Source: Anaerolineales bacterium
GTDB lineage: Bacteria; Chloroflexota; Anaerolineae; 4572-78; J111
Reading direction: 5' to 3'
DNA: 49,127 nucleotides
Assembly (NCBI GenBank): GCA_020634935.1
Contig: JACKAT010000042.1
Location: 1-49,127, forward strand
Shown here: one piece after another, positions 40,919-49,127 of the stretch
Numbering within the stretch: position 1 is the first letter of the stretch
How the letters are laid out: every line of letters begins with the position of its first letter
Translations under genes and position numbers: made by a program
Notes under the pieces: model-generated
Databases searched by the model: none
What the model saw: only the letters and a program-made list of their open reading frames with translations
What the model was told of the DNA's origin: nothing

Positions 40919-42082
40919 ATGTTTTTCAAAAGAGTATCAGGGTTAGTGTTGGTTGTATTGTCGATAGGGCTGTTGGCGGCTTGTTCCTCTGCCCCCACCC
41001 CGGCCGAGCAAAAAGCGGCTCCGGCTCAAGAAGAAGCAGCTCCGGCCCCGGCTGAAGAAGCGGCTCCGGCCGAAGAAGCAGCTCCGGCCCCGGCTGAAGA
41101 AGCAGCTCCGGCTGAAGAAGAAGTTGCTAAAGAGGAATCGCAAGTCGTGGAAGAACCGGTTGCCCAAAACGGTGAAGCCCCCGGCGCTGGCGCCAGGCAC
41201 GTCTGCGCCATCGGTGGCGCCGACGCATTCTTCGCTGTTGTAAAGAACGGCGCGGACCTCGCAGGTTCGTTGGTCACGGCTGCGGGCAGCGAGTACACCT
41301 GGATCCCGCTGCCGAACTACGACAACATCGGCCCGGACATGGTCAAGCTGATCGAACAGGCGGTGGCCCAGGGGTGCACGTCGCTCGCAGTTCCCGTCTG
41401 GGATGGTGCTGCCCAGGCCCCGGCGCTGGCGGCAGCGACCGCAGCCGGCGTCAAGGTCTTCATGTACAACTCCGGCCTGCCTCTTCTCGAGGATGGGACG
41501 ATTGAGGCCTACGGCTACTACGGTACCGACGAGTGGAAGGCCGGCGTTGCGGCCGGCGAATACTTCGCCACACACGGCTCCAAGAACGTGAGGTGTGTCA
41601 ATACCCAGCCCGGTGCAGTGAACTGGCAGCAGCGGTGCGGCGGTCTCATCGAAGGCGCCACCGCAAACGGTGCGCAGGCCGACGAGATCATCATGCCGGC
41701 CGAGACCTTTGGTGATGCTGCCGCTATCTCTGCGGCGGTTCAGGCCGCCCTGGCAAAGGACCCGACCATCGACGGCTTCGCCACCGGCTCGGCGGCCGAC
41801 GCCGATGCTGTCGGAGAGGCCCTCGGGGTAATGGGCGCCACCGCTCAGCAGGGCGGGTGGGACGTTTCGGTGAACATCATCAACCGGATCATCGACGGTG
41901 AGGCGCTGTTCGCCGTCGACCAGCAGGGCTGGTACCAGGGATGGTTGGCCGTGTCGCAGACATGGCTGTACGACCAGTTCGCCATCCTGCCGGCGGACCC
42001 GGTCATCCTGACCGGTCCGGCTCTGATCACCGCTGACAACGCCGAGGTCGTTCTGGCCGGCGTCGAAGACGGTTATCGCTAA
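40919..42082 (+). CDS. CUT2 ABC transporter sugar-binding lipoprotein
   Basis: A 387-residue substrate-binding protein. The signal peptide ends in LAAC with lipidated C22, followed by a low-complexity Ala/Pro/Glu linker (about 25-75) and a periplasmic-binding type I domain (VCAIGGADAFFAVVKNGADLA...GYYGTDEWKAGVAAGEY...IDGFATGSAADADAVGEAL). Strong GGAG ribosome site. It heads a three-gene transporter operon. From about 41170 codons become more G/C-ending than in the surrounding genes, while the signal and linker look native, suggesting transfer or fusion at the linker. Substrate unknown; a pentose, hexose or polyol is likely from the family. Confidence 0.9.
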   Translation: MFFKRVSGLVLVVLSIGLLAACSSAPTPAEQKAAPAQEEAAPAPAEEAAPAEEAAPAPAEEAAPAEEEVAKEESQVVEEPVAQNGEAPGAGARHVCAIGGADAFFAVVKNGADLAGSLVTAAGSEYTWIPLPNYDNIGPDMVKLIEQAVAQGCTSLAVPVWDGAAQAPALAAATAAGVKVFMYNSGLPLLEDGTIEAYGYYGTDEWKAGVAAGEYFATHGSKNVRCVNTQPGAVNWQQRCGGLIEGATANGAQADEIIMPAETFGDAAAISAAVQAALAKDPTIDGFATGSAADADAVGEALGVMGATAQQGGWDVSVNIINRIIDGEALFAVDQQGWYQGWLAVSQTWLYDQFAILPADPVILTGPALITADNAEVVLAGVEDGYR

Positions 42083-42160
42083 AATTATCTGTATTGCGTG
42101 GAGGGATGGGGCCTGGCATGCCATGCCCCACCTCTCTGGCGTTCATAAAGGAGATCGAAA

Positions 42161-43222
42161 ATGCTTGATCTGAAAAGCATGACCCGACGACCAGAGTTTG
42201 CAGCCTTCGTTGGGACACTGTTTGTCTTCATATTCTTCGCTTACTTCGGCTGGCCAACCTTTGTCACATCCCTGGTGATCGCTGGCTGGCTTAACGTGGC
42301 CGCCGAACTCGGGCTGATTGCCCTGCCTGTTGCCCTGGTGATGATCGCCGGGCACCTCGACCTCTCGGTCGGGTCGCTCCTGGCCGCCGGCGCCATGACC
42401 TATGCCATCATCACCGGGTACTTTGGACTCCCTGACATCATCGGACTACCGGCAGGCCTGGCTGTGGGAACCTTCTTCGGATTCCTCAATGGCCTGATTG
42501 TCACCAAGACCAAGCTGTCGTCGTTCATCGTGACGCTGTCCATGCTGTTTGGTCTCCGGGGGCTGGTCTTCGGTGTCACGCGTCTGACGACCAGCACGGT
42601 GCTCGTCTCCGTTGAAGTCAGCGAGATGGTGCGAAGCACCTTTGGTGGCCGCATCTACAAGACCTTTGAAAATGCCATCGTGCTCTGGGTGATTATGGCT
42701 ATCGTCGTGTCGTGGATCCTTTACAAGACGATTTACGGCAACTGGATCTTCGCCCTCGGCGGCGACGAAACTGCCGCCCGAGCGGCCGGTGTTCCGACCG
42801 ATCGGGTAACTATCTGGCTTTTCATGGGTTCCGGCTTCGGCGCGGCACTCCTCGGCGTCACTCAGGTGGCGCTCTTCGGTAGCGCCCAGGTCTCGGCCGG
42901 TCAGTCCTACGTGTTTTACTCAATCATCGCGGTGGTGGTCGGCGGGGTGTTGCTCACCGGCGGCTATGGCTCACCCGTCGGTGTCATCTTCGGAACGATG
43001 ACCTTTGCCATCGTCTCCCAGGGTATCTACTCCACGGGATGGGACTCCGACTGGGCGTCGTTGATCCTCGGCCTGTTGCTGCTGGTCGCCGTGCTCTCCA
43101 ACAACACCTTCCGACGACTCGCCCTTTCCGCCACGGACAAGGCCGAAACCCCGAAAGCAAAGCCAAAGCCAAACCAAGCACCCTCTGAATTCACGGTCAC
43201 CAAGGAGGCCACCAATGAATGA
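42161..43222 (+). CDS. CUT2 ABC transporter permease
   Basis: A 353-residue permease of the RbsC/XylH type with about nine to ten hydrophobic helices. The family signature HLDLSVGSLLAAG is near residues 64-76, and GGDETAARAAGV lies in the cytoplasmic coupling region. The C-terminus is a charged Lys/Pro tail. AAAGGAGA precedes ATG 42161. It overlaps the ATPase gene by 8 bases. Codon use is GC-rich like the binding protein and ATPase. Confidence 0.93.
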   Translation: MLDLKSMTRRPEFAAFVGTLFVFIFFAYFGWPTFVTSLVIAGWLNVAAELGLIALPVALVMIAGHLDLSVGSLLAAGAMTYAIITGYFGLPDIIGLPAGLAVGTFFGFLNGLIVTKTKLSSFIVTLSMLFGLRGLVFGVTRLTTSTVLVSVEVSEMVRSTFGGRIYKTFENAIVLWVIMAIVVSWILYKTIYGNWIFALGGDETAARAAGVPTDRVTIWLFMGSGFGAALLGVTQVALFGSAQVSAGQSYVFYSIIAVVVGGVLLTGGYGSPVGVIFGTMTFAIVSQGIYSTGWDSDWASLILGLLLLVAVLSNNTFRRLALSATDKAETPKAKPKPNQAPSEFTVTKEATNE

Positions 43223-44033
43223 GAAGCGAACCCCCTACATCAGCGTCGAGAACGTATCCAAGGTATTCGGCGGGTACGCCGCCCTGAACGACGTTTCCTT
43301 GGAAATCCACCAGGGTGAGGTGCTGTGCCTCCTGGGCGATAATGGCGCCGGCAAGTCCACCCTGATCAAGGTACTCGCCGGCTTCCACCAGCCCACCTCC
43401 GGCATCATTCGGATCGAGGGTCGAGAGCAGCCGATCAGCAGTCCGCGTGACGCCGCCGCCCTGGGGATCTCCACGGTACACCAGTTCGGCGGGACGTTCC
43501 CGCTTATGGCTCTGGAGCGCTCGTTCTTCGTCGGCATGGAGCCGACCAAGAGATGGGGCCCGTTCAAGGTCTTTGATCGCAAGAAGGCCGGCGAGATCGT
43601 GGTCAGGGAGATGCAAGCTATGGGCATCACCCGTATCACCGACGGCGGCCGCCTGGTCGGGAGCCTGTCGGGTGGTGAGCGGCAGGTGTCGGCCATCGCC
43701 CGGGCGGTCTTCTTCGGCGCCAAGGTGTTGGTCCTCGACGAGCCGACCGCCGCCCTCGGCGTGAAGGAATCAGCCCACGTGTTGCGGATCATCATGCAGG
43801 CCAAGAACCGAGGCCTGGCCGTGGTCCTGGTGACCCACAACGTCACCCACGCCATGACCGTGGGTGACCATTTCGCTGTTCTTATTCATGGAATGAAGGC
43901 CGATGACTTCGCCAAGGGTGAGCGCACCCGGGCAGAAATCACCGATCTGATGGCCGGCGGCGAGGCCATGGCCGAGCTGGAAGCCGAGCTGGCTGAGCTT
44001 TCCGGCGCCGGTAAACCCAGCACCAGCGATTGA
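43215..44033 (+). CDS. CUT2 ABC transporter ATP-binding protein, single domain
   Basis: A 272-residue ATPase: Walker A GDNGAGKST (41-49), signature LSGGERQ (151-157), Walker B VLVLDEPT (171-178) and switch His in VTHNVTHA. Most ribose-type systems use a double ATPase of about 500 residues; this single-domain form resembles the FrcA type, which works as a homodimer. The C-terminus has a Glu/Ala-rich tail. Start ATG 43215 overlaps the permease stop. Confidence 0.93.
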   Translation: MNEKRTPYISVENVSKVFGGYAALNDVSLEIHQGEVLCLLGDNGAGKSTLIKVLAGFHQPTSGIIRIEGREQPISSPRDAAALGISTVHQFGGTFPLMALERSFFVGMEPTKRWGPFKVFDRKKAGEIVVREMQAMGITRITDGGRLVGSLSGGERQVSAIARAVFFGAKVLVLDEPTAALGVKESAHVLRIIMQAKNRGLAVVLVTHNVTHAMTVGDHFAVLIHGMKADDFAKGERTRAEITDLMAGGEAMAELEAELAELSGAGKPSTSD

Positions 44034-44077
44034 TAGTTGACACTGAGAGCCCGCACCCGGCCGAGTGCCACCTATTG

Positions 44078-44144
44078 AACAAGCACAGTAGGAAATATGG
44101 CGCGGTTACAGATGTTTTTGACAGTTGCCTACTTTGTGCTTGTT
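44078..44144. repeat. inverted repeat after the transporter operon
   Basis: AACAAGCACAGTAGG (44078-44092) pairs with CCTACTTTGTGCTTGTT (44128-44144) with a two-base bulge. It separates the GC-rich transporter block from the catabolic genes. Confidence 0.55.
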
Positions 44145-44183
44145 TTGGTGGGGCGTCAAATAAAGAAAAGGAGATAGTATACT

Positions 44184-45362
44184 ATGAAAGAAGTTCGGAT
44201 TGGTCTTATAGGCACCGGTTTTATGGGCAAAGCCCATGCCTCGGCTTTCAAAAATGTGCCGCTGATTTTTGGCAACGAGCCGGGCCGGCCGGTACTGGAA
44301 ATCGTAGCCGATATCGATGCCGATGCCGTGCAAAAATGGGCCGCCGAGTTTGGGTTTGCCCGCTCGACGACCAATTGGCGGGAGGTGGTTGAAGATCCCA
44401 ACGTCGACATCGTGGATATTACCACGCCTAATTACATGCACGCTGAAATGGCTATCGCCGCGGCCGAGGCCGGGAAACACATTTATTGTGAAAAGCCGCT
44501 GGCGCTCACCTCGGCCGATGCGGCGCGCATTGTGGCGGCTGCGGAAAAAAGCGGGGTGACCACCATTGTGGGTTTCAACTATCTCAAAAACCCGGCCCAA
44601 GCGTTCGCCCAGCAGCTGATCGCCGAGGGCGAATTAGGCGAAATCACGCTATTCCGGGGCATGTTCGATCAAGATTTTCTGGCCGATGCGGATGTTCCCT
44701 TTAGCTGGCGGCTGGATCGTAAACTGGCCGGGACCGGTGCGCTCGGCGATCTCGGTTCGCATACCATTGGCCTGGCCCAGTTTCTGGTCGGTAACATCGT
44801 TGAGGTGTGTGGCATGAACTCAACTATCATCAAAGAGCGGGCGGTTCCGGCCGGCGGCTCGGGCTATGCGGCGACTGTTCAAGAAGGCGCTGCGATGCGG
44901 GCCGTCGAAAATGAAGACATCACCGAGTGCCTCATCCGTTTTGAGAACGGCGCCATCGGTACGGTTGGGACAAGCCGCGTCGGTATGGGCCGTAAACTGG
45001 GGTTAGGCTATGAGATTCAGGGGACAAAGGGCGGCCTGTTTTATACCCAAGAGCGAATGAACGAACTCAAGCTGTATCGCGATACCGATCCCGATCGAGA
45101 GAAAGGGTACAAAACGGTCTACATCGGCCCGGAACATCGCGGCTATAAGGCTTTCTTTGGCCTGGCCGGTATTGGCTTAGGCTACAACGATCAAAAAATC
45201 ATCGAAGCCCATGATCTCATTACGGCCGTGGCGCTAGGCCAGCCGGTTCAACCCGATGTTCGCTTTGCCTACGAGGTCGACAAAGTCATCGATGCCATCG
45301 ACCTGTCTTGTGAAGAGCGGCGTTGGGTGAAGGTAAGTGAGTTTGATACCGAGGTTGATTGA
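44184..45362 (+). CDS. Gfo/Idh/MocA family NAD(P)-dependent oxidoreductase
   Basis: A 392-residue dehydrogenase. The Rossmann start is IGLIGTGFMGKAHA (6-19), and the family motif CEKPLAL (102-108) carries the catalytic Lys104. The C-terminal alpha/beta domain contains LGDLGSHTIGLAQ with the conserved Asp and His. Such enzymes oxidise inositols, sugars or sugar acids at a ring hydroxyl. AAAGGAGA precedes ATG 44184. It is first of the catabolic genes after the transporter. Confidence 0.92.
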   Translation: MKEVRIGLIGTGFMGKAHASAFKNVPLIFGNEPGRPVLEIVADIDADAVQKWAAEFGFARSTTNWREVVEDPNVDIVDITTPNYMHAEMAIAAAEAGKHIYCEKPLALTSADAARIVAAAEKSGVTTIVGFNYLKNPAQAFAQQLIAEGELGEITLFRGMFDQDFLADADVPFSWRLDRKLAGTGALGDLGSHTIGLAQFLVGNIVEVCGMNSTIIKERAVPAGGSGYAATVQEGAAMRAVENEDITECLIRFENGAIGTVGTSRVGMGRKLGLGYEIQGTKGGLFYTQERMNELKLYRDTDPDREKGYKTVYIGPEHRGYKAFFGLAGIGLGYNDQKIIEAHDLITAVALGQPVQPDVRFAYEVDKVIDAIDLSCEERRWVKVSEFDTEVD

Positions 45363-45386
45363 ATTATGAGGTAACTACTCAGCCAA

Positions 45387-45488
45387 CATGTCATTTCGAG
45401 CGACGAAGGAGCGAGAAATCCCCCAAAACCTCGGTTTGCCACAACCGTCTCGGGGATTTCTCGGCAAAAAACGCCTTGAAATGACATG
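45387..45488. repeat. CATGTCATTTC...GAAATGACATG palindromic element
   Basis: CATGTCATTTC (45387-45397) and its complement (45478-45488) enclose a second pair, GAGAAATCCCC with GGGGATTTCTC. It is related to the inner part of the element at 1299-1518. Mobile-element-like but with no coding capacity. Confidence 0.7.
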
Positions 45489-45544
45489 AACGGCGTAACT
45501 TCTGAATAAAAACAGTTCCAATTTAGAGAAGAAAGGAATTTACA

Positions 45545-46570
45545 ATGGCAGAAACCATGTTAGCCGGTACCTTTGGCGGAGTCGGCATCCTCGAAATCAA
45601 AGAGCGTCCGATTCCACAAATCACGAAAGATGACTGGGTTCTTATCGAGAACGAAGGGTGTGGCGTCTGCGGCAGCGATTTGCACATCTTGGCCGATCCG
45701 CCCGGCTTTGAGGCAACGCCGGGCGCGATTTTGGGACATGAATTTTTGGGCCATGTGGTTGAAATCGGCTCAGCCGTGCAGCAGATCAAGGTGGGCGACC
45801 GGGTAGCCGTCAACCCCAATATGACCTGTGGCATTTGCCGTTACTGCAAGGCAGGGCTGCGCAATCACTGCGAAAATTGGACGACGTTGGGCTTGAACAT
45901 CGATGGCGGGTTTGCTCGCTATACCACCGCGCCCGAAGCATACTTGCACAAAGTAGCTGAGTCGCTACCGTTTGAGACGGCCGTCTGGATCGAGCCGTTG
46001 TCCTGCGTGGTCAATGGCACCGACCGATTGGCCATTCAGCCCGGCCAAACCGCCGTCATCATTGGGGCGGGTCCTATTGGCCTACTACACGGCATGATGT
46101 TTAAGGCTGCCGGAGCCAAAGTCATCGTTTCGGATTTGGCCCCCTTCCGGTTGGAGGCAGCGAAAAACATTGGCATGGATGTGGTCATCAACGGCAAAGA
46201 TAACGACCTAACAACGGTGGTAATGGATCATACCAACGGCCTCGGAGCCGAAGTGGTCGCCGATGCTGTGGGTAACCAAGTTGGCAGCGCTGTCAAAATG
46301 GCGGCTCGGGGAGGTCAAATTGCGGTGTTCGGGATGATTGAGCACGCTATGCCCACCATTAAACAATTTGCTGTAACCCGTAATGAATTGACCATTTTCG
46401 GCGTATTTGTTAGCCCGTATACTTTTCCGCGCGCTATTCAGATTTTGGAAAGCGGCGTCATCGAACCATCCATCCTCAATTCGATGACCTTGCCGGTGGC
46501 AGAGATGCAAAAAGGAATCGATGCCGCCCGCGCCGGCGAAGCGGTTAAAGTTGTAGTTACCCCCAATTAG
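45545..46570 (+). CDS. zinc-dependent medium-chain dehydrogenase (polyol/sugar alcohol type)
   Basis: A 341-residue MDR alcohol dehydrogenase. Catalytic zinc ligands are in CGVCGSDLH (C39) and GHEFLGH (H65, E66), structural zinc ligands at C95, C98, C101 and C109. The NAD site is IGAGPIGLL. The pattern fits sorbitol, galactitol-phosphate or threonine dehydrogenase relatives. With the neighbouring Gfo/Idh/MocA and isomerase genes, a role in polyol or sugar oxidation is likely. It is separated from the upstream dehydrogenase by a palindromic element. Confidence 0.92.
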   Translation: MAETMLAGTFGGVGILEIKERPIPQITKDDWVLIENEGCGVCGSDLHILADPPGFEATPGAILGHEFLGHVVEIGSAVQQIKVGDRVAVNPNMTCGICRYCKAGLRNHCENWTTLGLNIDGGFARYTTAPEAYLHKVAESLPFETAVWIEPLSCVVNGTDRLAIQPGQTAVIIGAGPIGLLHGMMFKAAGAKVIVSDLAPFRLEAAKNIGMDVVINGKDNDLTTVVMDHTNGLGAEVVADAVGNQVGSAVKMAARGGQIAVFGMIEHAMPTIKQFAVTRNELTIFGVFVSPYTFPRAIQILESGVIEPSILNSMTLPVAEMQKGIDAARAGEAVKVVVTPN

Positions 46571-46580
46571 GAGGCGAAGC

Positions 46581-47363
46581 ATGTATCAATTATCAGTTTG
46601 CGCGGACACCGTTTTTCTGGATGTCCCATTTGAAGAACGGGTTAAGAAGATCACCGATGCCGGCTTTCGGGTAGAATTTGCCGGCTGGAAGGGTCGCAAT
46701 ATGGAGATATTCCACGAGTACCCCAACGTCCGACTCGGCAGTATCGTCGCGACAGGGGCCGGTAGTATTCTCCATCCGGAAGAGGTCGATGCCCTGGTAG
46801 AGAGCGTCGCCGAAAGCGTCAAAACGGCCAACTACATCGGCTCGAAAGAACTCATTCTGCTGGCCGGTGTCCTCGGCCCCAAAGGCGAGATCATCCATCG
46901 CACCCACCCCGACGAAATTACCCGCTGGATTACCGCCTACAAAGCCCTGTGCCGGGTCGCCGAAATCGCGGAAGCGCACAACGTGACGCTGTGTTTGGAA
47001 CATCTCAACACGGTCATCGATCACGTGGGCTATGGCATCGGCCGGGTGGAGCAGGCGGTGCAACTGGTGCGCGAAGTCAACAGCCCCCATATCAAAATCG
47101 TACTGGATATTTATCACGCCCAGGTTGAACAAGGCAACGTCATCGAACTCATTCAGAACTATATCGATGACGTGGGCTATGTCCACGTGGCGGATGTACC
47201 GGGCCGGCACGAACCGGGAACCGGCGAGATTCACTATCGCCATGTGGCCCAGGCCTTACACGAGGCCGGCTATGAAGGCATCGTCGGGCTAGAGGCTTTC
47301 CCGGCCGGCGACCCGTACAAGGCTTTGGACAGCTTTCGTGAGATTTTTACACTGAGCGAATAG
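46581..47363 (+). CDS. hydroxypyruvate isomerase-like TIM-barrel protein
   Basis: A 260-residue sugar isomerase/epimerase-fold protein resembling Hyi. Metal-binding acidic residues are seen in LCLEHLN and GLEAFPAG, with LDIYHAQVEQGN and VHVADVPGRHEPG between them, all typical of the hydroxypyruvate isomerase group. The substrate may be hydroxypyruvate or a keto-sugar made by the adjacent dehydrogenases. It begins ten bases after the MDR gene, with AGGAGG upstream. Confidence 0.88.
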   Translation: MYQLSVCADTVFLDVPFEERVKKITDAGFRVEFAGWKGRNMEIFHEYPNVRLGSIVATGAGSILHPEEVDALVESVAESVKTANYIGSKELILLAGVLGPKGEIIHRTHPDEITRWITAYKALCRVAEIAEAHNVTLCLEHLNTVIDHVGYGIGRVEQAVQLVREVNSPHIKIVLDIYHAQVEQGNVIELIQNYIDDVGYVHVADVPGRHEPGTGEIHYRHVAQALHEAGYEGIVGLEAFPAGDPYKALDSFREIFTLSE

Positions 47364-47365
47364 TA

Positions 47366-47467
47366 ACCAGACCTGACAGGTTTTCAAATGCTGGCTTTAA
47401 TCTGAATCGCCGTCCAACCGGATAGGGTTATTCTTTCAAACATAAGTCGGAAACCTGTCAGGTCTGG
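47366..47467. repeat. CCAGACCTGACAGGTTT inverted repeat
   Basis: CCAGACCTGACAGGTTT (47368-47384) pairs exactly with 47451-47467, the complement. The arms are themselves palindromic around CCTGACAGG. It interrupts the catabolic operon. Confidence 0.65.
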
Positions 47468-47474
47468 CCTGAGT

Positions 47475-47573
47475 CAACAGGCTAAGGCTGAGGCTAAGAA
47501 ATAACAAATCCAGCTTGAGCGGCCTTAAGTGGATAAAATCAATCTTTTCTTAGCCTTCACCTTAGCCTTGTTT
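47475..47573. repeat. GGCTAAGG-rich inverted repeat
   Basis: CAGGCTAAGGCTGAGG (from 47478) and the complementary CCTTCACCTTAGCCTTG (to 47571) form long imperfect arms around about 45 bases. Together with the previous element it fills the 264-base gap between the two isomerase genes. Confidence 0.55.
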
Positions 47574-47627
47574 GCCCTAAAAGGGCCTACTTACTGAATA
47601 ACTATTTTTAAAACAAAGGAAGAACTC

Positions 47628-48557
47628 ATGAGAATAGGTTTAGTCACCGATAGTTTAGGTCACCTCTCTTTTGACGAACTGCTCGAGACCGCTGCTTCGT
47701 TAGGTGTTCATACGCTTGAATTTGGCTGTGGGGGCTGGTCATCAGCGCCTCACATTAATCTGGATGCCCTGCTGGAAAGCGATGCGGAACGACAAAATTT
47801 CACCGCCAAAATTCGCGACCACGGCCTGGAGATTAGCGCACTCAACTGCTCCGGCAATCAGTTAGCCCCCGGCGAGCGAGGGCGAGACAACGATCAAGTT
47901 GTCCGTAAAACATTCAAACTGGCCAATTTGATGGGTATCCGGCGGATTGTGATGATGTCGGGGTTGCCGGGGGCGGGGCCTGACGCCAAGCATGCCAACT
48001 GGTTTATCACCGCTTGGCCGCCGGAAGTTCATGAAAGTTTACGCTATCAGTGGGAAGATGTCGCCATCCCCTACTGGCGCGAGCTGGTGAAAGAGGCCCA
48101 AGCTAATGGCATCGAAAAGCTTTGCATTGAGCAGCACGCCAGTCAACTGGTTTACAACACCGCAACGCTGCTCAAGCTGCGGGATGCCGTCGGCGAGACG
48201 GTGGGCGTCAATTTCGATCCCAGTCACGCGCTGTGGATGGGGGGCGACCCGCTGCGGGCCATCCGTCAACTGCGCGGCGCGATTTACCACGTCCACGCCA
48301 AAGATACGCGCGTCGATCCCCATAACCGTGAGATCAACACCCGGCTAGAGACCCAACCCAATGACCAAGTCGCCGATCGATCTTGGAACTATGTGACGCT
48401 GGGCTATGGTCACTCTGAAATCTGGTGGCGCGATTTTGTCATCCAGCTCAATCAAAACGGCTATGACGATGTCTTGAGCATCGAGCATGAAGATTACAGT
48501 TTACCGCCCCTGGTCGGCGTGCAAAAAGCCGTTGAGCTGTTGAGAACTGTGACATGA
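47628..48557 (+). CDS. sugar phosphate isomerase/epimerase (TIM barrel, IolE/IolI-like)
   Basis: A 309-residue xylose-isomerase-like TIM-barrel protein. Likely metal ligands lie in CIEQHAS (Glu), VNFDPSHALWMGGDP (Asp, His), YHVHAKDTRVD (His) and LSIEHED (Glu). The GGDP segment and the DP(S/A)H motif are typical of this family, which works on inositol derivatives, tagatose/ribulose-type sugars and others. GGAAGAACTC precedes ATG 47628. It overlaps the next dehydrogenase by four bases. Confidence 0.9.
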   Translation: MRIGLVTDSLGHLSFDELLETAASLGVHTLEFGCGGWSSAPHINLDALLESDAERQNFTAKIRDHGLEISALNCSGNQLAPGERGRDNDQVVRKTFKLANLMGIRRIVMMSGLPGAGPDAKHANWFITAWPPEVHESLRYQWEDVAIPYWRELVKEAQANGIEKLCIEQHASQLVYNTATLLKLRDAVGETVGVNFDPSHALWMGGDPLRAIRQLRGAIYHVHAKDTRVDPHNREINTRLETQPNDQVADRSWNYVTLGYGHSEIWWRDFVIQLNQNGYDDVLSIEHEDYSLPPLVGVQKAVELLRTVT

Positions 48558-49127
48558 GCGACAAAAAACCCATATCCGTCGGGGTCGTCGGTCCGGGCTT
48601 CTGGGCAGAAACGATGTATCTCCCCGCTCTGAATAATCATCCGCAGGCGGTTGTTACGGCCATTTGCGGGCGTAATGCTGCACGAACCAAAGCCTTTGCC
48701 GAGGAGCATACTATTCCTCACACCTTTACTGATTATCAAACGATGTTCGCCAGCGGATTAATTGATGCGGTGGTGATTGTGACCGGCAATAAAACCCACT
48801 ACGATATAACGATGAAGGCGCTGGATGCCGGGCTACATGTCCTGTGTGAAAAACCATTGGCCATGACCATCGGCGAAGCCCATGAAATGACGGCCAAAGC
48901 GAAAGAAACTGGCTTGAAATGTCTGGTGCCCTTTACCTACCGCTTTATGCCCACGGCCCGCTACGTTAAACGCTTGATCGACGAAGGTTATATCGGCCGG
49001 CCCTATCATTTGAATATGCGCTACTATACCGGCTACGCTCGTGACGGCGAATATATGTGGCGCTTTGATCTGGGTGAGGCCGGCGCTGGGGCCGTTGGTG
49101 ATCTGGGTTCACACTGGATTTATCTGG
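48554..49127 (+). CDS. Gfo/Idh/MocA family oxidoreductase, cut by window end
   Basis: ATG 48554 overlaps the previous stop (ATGA), and the frame stays open to the window end (191 residues). The N-terminus reads ISVGVVGPGFWAETMYLPAL, with the dinucleotide-binding fold, then CEKPLAMT with the catalytic Lys and, at the very end, VGDLGSHWIYL. It is a second member of the family in this operon, not a close copy of the gene at 44184. Two dehydrogenases plus two isomerases imply a multi-step oxidation/isomerisation route. Confidence 0.9.
   Translation, partial: MSDKKPISVGVVGPGFWAETMYLPALNNHPQAVVTAICGRNAARTKAFAEEHTIPHTFTDYQTMFASGLIDAVVIVTGNKTHYDITMKALDAGLHVLCEKPLAMTIGEAHEMTAKAKETGLKCLVPFTYRFMPTARYVKRLIDEGYIGRPYHLNMRYYTGYARDGEYMWRFDLGEAGAGAVGDLGSHWIYL

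Noticed and set aside
40943..42124. 393-residue minus-strand frame opposite the binding-protein gene
   Set aside because: An antisense shadow created by G/C-ending codons; the sense strand encodes a clear lipoprotein.
1..49127. CRISPR arrays
   Set aside because: No regularly spaced identical 25-40-base repeats with unique spacers were seen; the repeats found are palindromic intergenic elements.

Overview
The window looks like chromosomal DNA of a GC-moderate, peptidoglycan-bearing bacterium, most likely a member of the Chloroflexota (Anaerolineae-like). This is an inference from gene content and style: a type 2 IPP isomerase, LysM-CAP and FxLYD secreted proteins, a short SARP/BTAD regulator, a CUT2 sugar-binding lipoprotein with an Ala/Pro/Glu linker, many TTG/GTG starts, and intergenic spaces packed with palindromic elements. 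No marker in the window fixes the taxon.

Layout. 1-4.9 kb: a MetE-like methyltransferase, then a two-gene operon of a zinc-ribbon SNF2 helicase and an unrecognised coiled-coil partner. 5-8.4 kb: a DDAH-type amidinohydrolase, an M20 peptidase and a membrane-anchored HtrA-like protease without a PDZ domain. 8.5-12.5 kb: a MoxR-DUF58-VWA-VWA operon. 12.9-17.1 kb: a NarL-type histidine kinase, a small unknown gene, lpdA, a selenocysteine tRNA (anticodon UCA), a protein with two AP2-like domains and a small acidic protein. 17.1-24.1 kb: tex plus a histidine phosphatase, then cell-envelope genes (Ig-like/SLT protein, FxLYD protein, amidase). 24.2-29.7 kb: a CorA-type transporter, a nucleotidyltransferase-PqqD-HprK-like triad, tmRNA, and a tyrosine-recombinase-like protein that has lost its catalytic residues. 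30.3-37.1 kb: type 2 IPP isomerase, two tandem LysM-CAP proteins and aconitase.

37.4-49.1 kb is a carbohydrate locus. It holds a LacI regulator with three near-perfect palindromic operators, a SARP-type activator, and a five-step array of 11-bp-phased TGACG repeats that starts on the activator's own stop codon. Next come a small protein, a short remnant of a CUT2 permease, an HExxH protein, a complete single-ATPase CUT2 transporter (binding protein, permease, ATPase), and catabolic enzymes: Gfo/Idh/MocA dehydrogenase, zinc MDR dehydrogenase, two TIM-barrel isomerases and a second Gfo/Idh/MocA gene cut by the window end. The likely logic is sugar or polyol import followed by oxidation and isomerisation, with LacI repression and SARP activation. 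The transporter block has codon use unlike its surroundings and sits just after the permease remnant, which suggests replacement of an older transporter.

The most notable signals are the phased SARP-type array, the LacI operator set, the permease remnant, the catalytically dead recombinase beside tmRNA, the orphan HprK/PqqD/nucleotidyltransferase triad, the tandem AP2 protein, tRNA-Sec, and a family of modular stem-loop cassettes whose constant flank supplies the Shine-Dalgarno sequence of moxR.
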